Positions 49,421 through 60,100 of a stretch of DNA of 64,000 nucleotides are shown here, piece by piece. Position 1 is the stretch's first letter, and every line of letters begins with the position of its first letter. Both the position numbers and the translations under genes were made by a program. The DNA comes from Gambelia wislizenii. Lineage: Eukaryota > Chordata > Lepidosauria > Squamata > Crotaphytidae. The notes beneath the pieces were generated by a model. The model was not told the origin of the DNA. It saw only the letters and a program-made list of their open reading frames with translations, and ran no database searches. The stretch covers positions 283,506,028 to 283,570,027 of the forward strand of contig JAUMIR010000002.1 in NCBI GenBank assembly GCA_030847615.1. Reading direction: 5' to 3'.

Positions 49421-51082
49421 AAATTTTGTTGAAATAGGTAACAACTGTGAGTCTTCAGGAATGAGTGTGGTCAGTTTTACCCATACATCACATCAAGTAA
49501 GAGTTAATGCACTTTTACAAATACTGAATAACAACACTGGCAGCAGGATCACAGTACACATAGTATGCTAAAGGGAGGGAATCATGTAGCCCATTGGATG
49601 TTGTTGGGCTGCAACTCCCAACATTCCTCTCAACTAGCTAGGCTGGCTAAGGCTCAGGGGACTTGCAATCCAACAACATCTAGAGCACTACACAATTCCC
49701 ACCCTTGCTCTAGATCCACATCTGACTGAAAATGGGATTTTTTTTTCATCCCTGTAAGAATCAGTCTCTGATGTGGAAAAATTACCAGAGTACCATTCAC
49801 CTTTAGGCTTTTATTTCTAATGGACTTATTCACCACAAACCTTTTTGAACACTGCTGGATTTGGAAGAGGGGGCCCAAAGAAGGGAACATCATCACGGGC
49901 AGTAACAGAAACCTGAAAAAACAAAAATCCACAGAGTGATTCAATACTGAAGACAGAAAAGACTATTGTACAGGTCAAGATCTATAGCCTTAAGAGGGTG
50001 AAAGATAGCATTTCTGCATCTGAATTCTATTTGTCAGTCCTAACTAAAAGAGACATGCTGAATCCACTGTTGAATGGTGAGTAAACACATAAGTAAATCC
50101 CATTGCTACAGTGGGACTTCTCTAGTTAATATATGTATGAAACCGCTGGGAAAGGCTGTCCGGAGTTTTAGGATGTGGTACCATCAATATGTGAATGACA
50201 CCCAACTCTGTTACTCCTTTCCACCGCAATCCAAGGAGGTTGCCTTAGTCCTAAACCAGTGTCTGTCATCAGTAATGGACTGGATGAGGACAAACAAATT
50301 AAAATTTAATCCAGACAAGACAGAAGTGTTCCTGGTTAGTCAAAAGGCAGATCAGGGAACAGGGATTCAGCCTGTGTTAGATGGAGTTACACTCCTCCTG
50401 AAGACACAGGCTCACCATTTGTGTGTGGGGTTACTTCTGGGGGTCATTTACACGGGCAAATATTCCTCTAAATATACCGCTAAGATAGCTCATAGTTCCC
50501 ACAGATCACAGCACAGCATCACCTCATTCAGAAGGGGGGAAGGTAAAACACTCAAATATAGTGTGGCAAGGGATGTCGCTACTTTTGCTGGTATATTTGC
50601 AATGTAGTGCATTATTGGCAGTGTAAACTACCATTCCGCTAAGGGTTAAAGCAGAGCTGCATTGTGATTGGTTGATGATGCAGGAGTCGGCTTAAAAGAG
50701 GGGCAGGGAGGGAGGGAAAGACAGTAGCGATTAGAGGAAACTTTGCAAATATCCTCTCTGCTATTTTGTAAGCCAGTTTGCAAACAAAAAGGATTCCCAA
50801 CAATTTTCATTCAGGGAGCATTCCTTCTCATCCTCTCTGCTGTTTTGAAAGTATGGTAAAAGCTCGTTCGTCACCTTTTATCCTGTGCATGGGGGAGGGA
50901 GAGAAACCATTTCACGAAGGGCTGTAGCAAGCTGAACTGCTATTTCTCCCCCCCCCCACCCTCTCTCTCTCTCCGCTTTCCTCTACTTGGCAGTAAATGC
51001 TGTTTTAAGCAAGGAGGAACAGCTTCCGTTTGAATTGTGGAAAGGGAATGGGGGGGAGACTGCCTCTAAACTGTTATTTTCC

Positions 51083-51118
<36 letters not shown>

Positions 51119-54100
51119 GGCTTTCCTCTATTTGGCAGAACATGCTGTTTTAAGCAAGAAAGAAAACCTTCCCTTTGAATTGTGGAAAGGGAGTGGGGGG
51201 GGATTGCCTCTAAGCTGTTAAGGACACGGAGTTGGGGCCAGGGCAGACATTCCTATGGCATTCCTTTCCCTCTCCAATGCTTGGCCATGCCCCCAGCATA
51301 TTTGGCTGTGTGAACCTCAAAGCGGAAAAAATCAAAGAGCCACAAAATATAGCTGTGTAAACAATTACCGTGTAAACTACCCACCACTGATGCGGGAAAG
51401 CGCTAAAGTGCAACTTAATGCAATAAAACCTGCTGTGTAAACCAGCCCCCGGATTCAGCTTTGAATCTGGATGTCCAGGTTTCTGCAGCTGAATCTGGAG
51501 GTCCTGGTTTCTGCCAGGAGTGCTGCTGCACATTTAAAGCTTGTGCACTAACTGCACCCATTCCTTGAGATGCCGAATATAGCCACAGTGGTACATGCCT
51601 TAATTATATCCCTTTTGGACTACTGTAATACAGTCTACATTGGACTGCCTTTGAAGACCTTCTGGAAACTTCAGCTAATACAAAGAGCTGCAGCAAGATT
51701 GTTAATTAGGGCAGGATATAGGGACCGTACTACTTTCCTATTATGAAAGCTCCACTGGTTGCCAGTTTACTTATGGGCATGGTTCAAAGTGCTGGTTATG
51801 ACCTATAAAGCCCTATATGGCTCAGGTCCAGGCTATTTGGCAGACCATATCTCTCTATATGAGCCTGCCAAGGCCCTGAGATCCTCAGGAGAGGCCCTTC
51901 TCTCAGTCCCACCACCATCACAAGCACAGTTGGTGGGGATGCGAGAGAGGGCCTCCTCAGTGGCTGCCTCTAGACTCTGAAACTCCCCCTTACTGCTGTC
52001 CTTCCATTGGTAAGCAAACAACTTTTCATTCCAGTGGTTTTCATGGGACATGAAATAAAACATGGTATTTTTATTCTCTTGTTCTTTCACATTTCTGAAA
52101 TGACCTTTTCCATTGCAAAATCTTGAATCAACAGTTAATGACAATATTATCTGACTATCATGAAAAGCACAAGAATGAAATTTCACAGCGTATCTGGCAG
52201 CTTACTGTCAGCTAGTTGCCAAAGGCACAGTCTCCCTATTGACATAATTTGCATGTTCGTTCATCTCTATCCCTATGGGCAGGTGAAATAGACATTTATT
52301 CATACCTGTTTTAGATATGTAAATCCTACCACCAGCACGGGTTCCCTTTCTCCTTGAGATCACCCTCTCTGGTTATTATGGTACTTTGTTCTCCCTTATC
52401 AAGGACTCTTTCTCTCTCTCCTGCCTACAGACAAGGAACTATAGAACTATCCATTAAAAAACAAAATTGAGATAAGCATGCCAGATAAAAGACAACTCTT
52501 CCCCCTGTCTCCTATCATTATAAATACTAATTCGACTACATAGCCTACACCCACTTTCTGTTTAAGAGAAAGGACCAGCAATGCATTGTTTAAAATGCAC
52601 ATTCTTTTTCTCTAACACTGCTTCTGATTGGCTTCAGCAAGTGTCACAAGGTCTGCATGATGAGAGAGATGTTTCAATAAATATGCTCAAGACGGAACGG
52701 TAATATAGCCTCAGCTGAAGGTAAAACAGGGTTGCAGGCTCTACTAGGATCCTTGCTCTCCAAGCCTCAGTAGAGCACAGCCTTTGAAGAAGCTATAGTG
52801 AAATTCTCACTGCCTCAGAAAACATTTTTTCTGAACTATCCCACTATAACTAACTCCTTGATCAAGGGTGGGTTTCAGTTTGGTGGTGTAAACTGACTAC
52901 ACCAATACATTCCTGCTACCACTGAAATTTGTAAGAAAAATATTCAACATAACAAGTTCCAAGATGCTGAGTCAGAATCGGGGACCTTATTTCCCTATGA
53001 CTTTCACTTCCATAAGCAGGGGAATCTCTCCCATTTTAGTGATCTTGAAGTATGTACAAATATGGATGAAGAATGTCCGTGGTTTCCACAATGAATACGA
53101 GACTGTTGACTGTATTTACCTTGTACAGAGTTTCTCCAAGGGCATTGTGATGGAGCTGCACTACCACATAGGCATGCAGGAAGTTTGATGCAATCATGTC
53201 AGGAACAAAAGGAGTATTTTCATCTTGGAAGACAATGGCCACAATATCATTTCCAATATGGCGTTTCCGCTGAAGCTAGGAAGGAAAACACATAGGGAAA
53301 CACAAAAGGGAGATTTCAAAATCCATTTTTTTAAATTCTGTAAACATCACACTGAAAGAAAAATGGGAAGGGAAAACATTTTTAGAATAAACTAAGAAAT
53401 AATAAAATGAAAAACTGCAATGAGAAACCATCTATTCATAAACTGTTAGAAAAGACAGCCAACTATCCCAGTAAGTGTCCATGAGGAACTGGTATCTGTA
53501 TGCCACATTTTCATACACTGAAAGTGCTATGAGGTTCTCAGTACATCAAGTAAGAGAGGGTTGACACTCCTCTTTCCAGTGCTGCAATACAAGCCTTTCA
53601 TCCATTTAATTTCGCCTTACCAAAACTGAATTTCCAAGGTGTGGGCAAACAATGGAAAAACACATGTAAATCTGCAGAATTCAAAGATTGCTCCAAAACA
53701 AAATTAACTCAGCTGATGACCTTTCTCCAAACAGAGACTACCCCTGGGCATGATCAAATCAAATCATTTTATTAATGTAAGATATTTCTATAACACCTCC
53801 CAGCCCACGAGGGCTAGGGATGCACTCCTACAGTGCCACTGGAGTCCAACATACACAAAACAATAATTTCTGCTGTATAAGTCAGAGTTTAAAACCCATA
53901 AATATAGCAGATATGGAATCTAGTGGCATGATCTATTCATTAGACAAAATAGGTCTATCTAATTTATCAGTCTATTCGTTTATGAAACTCAGAATGCTGT
54001 GTTTACTAACAATAAATGTTATAAAAATGTATAAACAAAACATATGAAATATATATAAATATTTATAAACAAAATGGGAGCATTTATAAACAAATTCAGT

Positions 54101-57100
54101 GAGCATCACCAAAACTGGAGGAGAGTATGAAATACTCAAAGTTGTAGTTATCATACTTAGATGCCAATATAAATTGTAACTGAAGATACTGCCATTCTGT
54201 AGAATTTGGCAGATCATATCTTGCCCTTAAACTTGTGAATGGGAGAAACTGATAACCAGAACAGAACCAATCAGTTGATTCAGAGTAAGAACTGCCCTAT
54301 CAAGTCAAACCTTCCATGCAGATGTCTTTTTCCCAATTGTCAAATGTGGATTATCCCATAAAATCAGTTTAGCATGGGGGGAAAATCAAAACACAGCTGT
54401 TATGACAATGATGGGGAAAATACAAAGTATTCCTTAAACTCTGGAAGAAGTAAAGCCTCTTCTGACATAGACAAACTCCAATCTATCACCCAAACAGAGA
54501 CATCAGGCAAAAAGATTCCAACACAACTCAAGTTGGAGGGTTCAATACACATGAAAAATCCCAGCAACTAGTGCATCTTAACAAACTTGGAGTTGGGAAA
54601 ACCAAATCCACTTTCATTTGATGGAAATGACATCCTTCTTCAATGAAGTCCATGGTGGTGAGGGACCACACATACATTTCTGAAACACAGTAGTAGTAGT
54701 AGTAGTAGTAGTATTGGATTAAAAATACAATAAAACTTACACAAACTAAAAAAAAAAAAGCAAGTAAGAAAATACAAAAAAAGAAAAAGAAAGAAAGAGT
54801 GAGAGAAAGAACAAAGATTACTTCTTCCAATCTTCCTTACGGCAATTATAGATATACAGTATAACTATATAAATATAGATATATGTACTGTATAGTTGTA
54901 CATCACTCTTCTCATAACAATTATCCTCTTCTTCCAATAATCTAATCTCATTAATTATCAACGTCTAAAACAGCCAGTTCTTTTCACTTTTTATTTTTCC
55001 CCAAACCTTATGAAAACTAACAACTTTTTTCTAATCAAATCAATTAACATATCCATTCCTACTATATTTATCAATTCCAATGTCCATCTCTCCTTTCCCA
55101 CAAACATCTAAATTTACATAGTCTAAACAATAATTTCTTGATTTGTTTTATAGCACTTTCTATGGCCTATTACCCACTTCAATGCTATGTCGTACTGTAC
55201 TCCAAATCTCTATCACCTTAATCACTTATACGTCTGTTAATCTATCCCTAAATTATAACCAAAGCATTCTATGATAACTATACATAATTTTGTAAAAGTT
55301 CATTTCCTAAAAATTTATTTTATAAAAATTTTCTTTAAAAATATAACATTATCCAATTTTTTATCTCTTTAGTCAATTTTTTCCCATGAATCCATCAGTA
55401 CATTGTTGCCAGAATTCATAACCCATTTACCACACTATCCCAAATTTCTATTTAACTTTTGGTTTCTTTGTCTGCTTTACATTCCCCGTTCAAGTGGTAC
55501 ATCGATTACCATGAGAAACACTATTTGTAATAAAAATATCACTCTGAGTAAAATGCTTTCTCCACCCCTGCTTCCCACCATGAACTACAAATTCCATCCC
55601 TCCCCCTCCAAAGAAATACTTCTCAAATTCCTTCCATATTTCAGCACAATTCTCCTGGAGGAACAGAACATCCACCATCATCTTAACATCGTCGCAGTAT
55701 GTAATTTTTCCCCTCAACTTTAGAATTTAATTCATGCATCAACTTAGCTTGGTCTTCCATATTCATGTTAACCAGTTCTTTCCCCTTCTTTTCATTTATG
55801 CTTCCAATGTGACTTTCCAGTCTTTCCACTTTCTTGCTTGCCTCACAACTTATTTAAATTCGTAAATCCATTTCTCATATCTTCCTTAAGTCCTTCTTTT
55901 GATTCCATGAAATCATTTCTCAAACCTCTAATCTCTTCCCATAGCTTCTGTAAAATTTCTGAGGGAGACTCCATCTTCCTAGATTCAGCAATTACAGGGT
56001 TAAAACCCAGCAAGCTATTCAATTCAGTCTCAGTGGCTTAACAACTCCAACAACACCATCCGGTTATTGTCAATGTTCCCAGGATTGTCGTCTTACAATG
56101 TAAATAAAGCCTCTTTCTCATAGAGACATGTCTTCTTTACTCAAAACATATTCAATGGTAAAGTAAATATAATTTGCCTTTTAAAGTTGCTTTTTCTTCA
56201 ATTCCTTATAAAACTTTCTTAAGGTACATCTTATTAGATTTGTTTTTGCTTTCCTTTTTTGAGCTGAAATCTTGCAAATAGTCTCTTTTTCCTCTACACA
56301 GAAAGAAAGATGATACTCACCAGAGTTTTTTATTCTCACTGCCAGTCAGAAATCTTCTTTTCATTTACAAATTGAGCCATTAAACCATAAAAAGTGATTA
56401 AGAAAGTGAGGATTTCATGTCTCCAGCATTCTTTAAGGCTTGCTAATCAGCCCAGGCTTTGATGTTCTTCCAGTGACATTCTCCATGCTGCTCAGAACTC
56501 AGTTCCAACTGCCACCAATTAGCAGCTTCCTCAAGAGGAGCAAGGATCCTGAGTACTTGTGGCCAATCCCTATGCTCTCCTCCTTGTCTGGAGGGATTTC
56601 TGTCAGCTAATTAACCACCAATTAGCTGACTATTCTGCTACTTAGCTTTGTCTGCCTGGAGTACAAAACAGACATATCAAGTCCCCACATTCCTCACCTG
56701 GAAGTCCAAAACACAGTGTTATTATTTTTAATGCCAATTATGTGGAGAGGAGTCCCTCATGAAACATATATTATTCAAGATACGATAGTCATCCTGAGTG
56801 TATTAATTTTGCTCCAAAGAATCACATTTAGAGGTGTCCACTGATTCAGACCCAATTTATTCAAATTTAATACAAACATAATGGAAATAACCTTAGGAAT
56901 TAGTATTTCTAAATAGGTAATAACAACCAAGCACCACTGAGCTTAGCAATCAGCAAATATACTCTGTGGCATAATGTCTCCCAGCAGCATAAATTTAGAT
57001 TTTGATGAGTGAATCAAATAGCCAAATGGGTCCCCAATAATAATTTCCTCATTAATGCTGGAACAAAAGACTGAGGCTTAGATAGCAAAAGACATCACCA

Positions 57101-60100
57101 TAAATAGTGAAGTACTAGCTATACCCGGTGTAACACACTGTTATCCGCATATATAAAATGTTTCAGTATGATTCTATGTTTCCATTCCCATTCTGCTGAC
57201 TGGCCACTTAGGAAACATGTTAAGAGTATGATCATTTGACGCATTAATATATAACCTTTCAAATCAACTATGATGGCTAATTTCATGCCGAGAGTCCCTC
57301 TGGCACCACTGTGCAACCACGTGTACACACAGACACATAGACACACAAACAATGCTACACACACACACACACACACCCGCATGCCAGGATGCAAGAGCCC
57401 CACCATCACCATGCAACCACATGTACGCACACACATACCACACAACACACACACACAACACACTACATACACACACCATGTGCACCAGGACACGAGAGCC
57501 CCTCCATTGGCACCATGCAACCACACGTACACACACACCACATGCACCAGGACATGAGAACTCCTCCGCCACTACCATGCAATCGCACATACACACACAA
57601 ACACACACTAAACACATATACACACCATGCTACACACATACATATACCATGCGCAGCAGGATGCGAGATCCCCTCTGCCCCCATATGCAACCGTGCATAC
57701 ACATACCACACTACATACACACACACACTAAACCCCCATGCTACAAACATACAACCCACATCGAGAGCCCCTCTGCTGCCACCATGCAACTGCACAAACA
57801 CACAAACACCCAGACTACACACACACCCTACGCTACACACACACAAACACACTACACACACACCCATGCTACACACAGAGACACAACCCACATGTGGCAG
57901 GATGCGAGAGCCCCTTCACCACCATGTTTAGAAAGGACTTGAAGTTTTCCACATGTTTCCACCGCAAGACCCAAGAAGAAGGAACTGCTACAGACAGCAC
58001 AGAAGGCCCAGGGTGCAGCTACAGACAGCGCTGAGGGCCCAAGGGGCCAGGCTGCACAGAAAGGCCCCAGGCCCCAGAGAAAGGCCTCAGGTAGCAGAGA
58101 AAAAAAGTCCTAGGCTGCACAGAAAGGCCCCTGGCAGTAGAAAAAGGCCCCAGACCCCAGGCAAGAGAGAAAGGCCCAAGGCCGCACGAAAAGGCCCCAG
58201 GCAGGACAGAAAGGCCCCAGAAACCACAGAACATCGAAAGTCCCCAGGCTCCACAAGAAGGCCCCAAGCCCCACAGGAAGGCCCCAGGCCCCTGGCAGCA
58301 GAGAAAGGCCTCAGGTAGCAGAGAAAAGCCCTAGGCCCCAGACAGCAGAGAAAACCCCACACCCCAGGTAGCAGAGAAAGGCCCCAGGCTGCACAGAAAG
58401 GCCCCATAAAGGACAGAAAGGTAGAACAAGAGGGAAAAGAAGAAAGAGGAGGGTGGGGGCACATAGATAGTAGCATTATTTTCACCCATGCATGCATATT
58501 AAGACAGCAAGAGGAGCTGGCTGAGTATTTGGTTACTGCAGCTCAACAGGCAAAGATGTGGCTGTAGGCCAAGGAGGTGGTGCTGAAAAACACCCTCAAG
58601 CTGCTGACTGGCCAGCCAAGAGAGCACTACAATTGGTTGGGTATGTTCCCAAGCAGCTAATCACCACACTGGGAACGGCAACATACCCAAGAGAATTATA
58701 TATATAGATTTTATTTATATGCAAAAAGATACCATTAATAGTATTTTGCCTATCATCATAAGCCGAAGACACGATACCAGCCAGAATAGCCCCCAGCCCC
58801 CACGCACCCCAATGATTGGCAGATGTTTTAATAATTTGGCTCTAATGTGGTCTTCCATGCAAGCTGCAGTAGATCAGGGATCCCTGAAAAATCCCCAAAG
58901 ACACTCACTAGAAAAAACCAAGTCATGCATTGCTTTAAGGAGAGGCCATGGAAATTTCCTAATCTTAAGGCAACATAAAGGTCATGCCAGACTTAAGGAA
59001 ATGCTTCCTGAGAATAACTGGTGTCAGGCAATATCTCATCATCTGTAGTTGGGGCATTCATTTTTTGTAAACAACACCTATCCTGATCCCCAAACCTGGC
59101 TCTAGAGGTAGCACTGGAAACATGCAACACGTTACAGGATGGTTAACAGATCCAGAGATCCACTGTTTAATCATGAAACTCACCTAAAACACATTGTTTT
59201 CCCACTCAAAATCCCATTCCCAGAAGGCAAAGATTTCCTATTTAAACCTCCTGAAAACTCCACTAAAATATGCAGAGTCAAACTGTGTAGCCAAGGCTTC
59301 AGCCCTCAGGTCCTCCCTCTACGCTGTCAGTTTGACAAGTCGTATTGCCTCTAAACCTCCTCATACTATTCTCCTATCAAAATCCTTCTCATTTCACTCT
59401 CTATCTAGCTTTGTGTGAATGCTTCTTGTATGATTGGGTGTGTGATGGGTGTTATTTTTAGATTTAAGATCATTGTTAACCTTCATCTTGTGTGGGTCTT
59501 TCAGGGCTAGTAGGTGTACACATAGGCTCAAGGTCCACTTGTTGCCCCCTCCTGCAATGGTAAGCTGAGTTGTTGCTGATTTCCCCAAAATATTAATAAC
59601 TTGATCTCACGTGGAATTTCCACGTCACTAGCATCTATGGTAACAGGTAGGCTGAATTAATTTTGGGCCCTGAGAGGGTTCCAAGAACAGGGCCACCTTT
59701 CTATACATCCTCCCCCTTTGGGGGACTGGCTTTGCATGGTGGCAGAACAGATTGGGCAGTACTGCTGTGCCAAAAGGACGCATCCCTGGAGCTAGAAGCA
59801 ACCAGTTTTAGGTCCAAGGAGGAGAAAATTCTGAGCATCCCCCAACCTTGCTCCAGTTCTTCTAACCAAAGTCAGCCTGTCAGCATGCCATCCTCCTCTG
59901 TACTCACTCCACAGCTGGAAGATGGGGCCCAGGTGAATGGGAAGAAAGATCTATAGCCCTTCTCTTCCCAGAAACATCATTCATAGAATCATAGAGTTGA
60001 AAGAGACCACAAGGGCCATCCAGTCCAACCCCTTGCCATACAGGAATACATAATCAAATCATTCCCGACAGATCCAGCCTCTGTTTAAAAACTTCCAAAG

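Larger units (their letters stand above)
57115..58708 (-). mobile_element. Non-autonomous Helitron carrying two minisatellites
   Basis: On the minus strand it starts TCTATATATATAATTCTC and ends CCGGGTATAGCTAG, and it is flanked by A (57114) and T (58709), as expected for Helitron insertion. The end sequences match those at 8317-10892. There is no Rep/helicase. The interior holds a CA-rich array and a GGCCCCAGG array, listed separately. It lies in the intron between the RapGAP exons at 53275 and 61979. Confidence 0.85.

Noticed and set aside
57264..57942. Long His/Thr-rich and Cys/Val-rich frames on both strands
   Set aside because: Produced by the CA-rich minisatellite in the Helitron; no start context, no family, open in several frames.
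57290..58425. Regularly spaced repeats that could suggest a CRISPR array
   Set aside because: Units are degenerate tandem repeats without unique spacers, in a vertebrate nuclear genome inside a Helitron.
57953..58497. 121-136 aa frames rich in Pro/Arg or Leu/Gly
   Set aside because: Translation of the ggccccagg tandem array.
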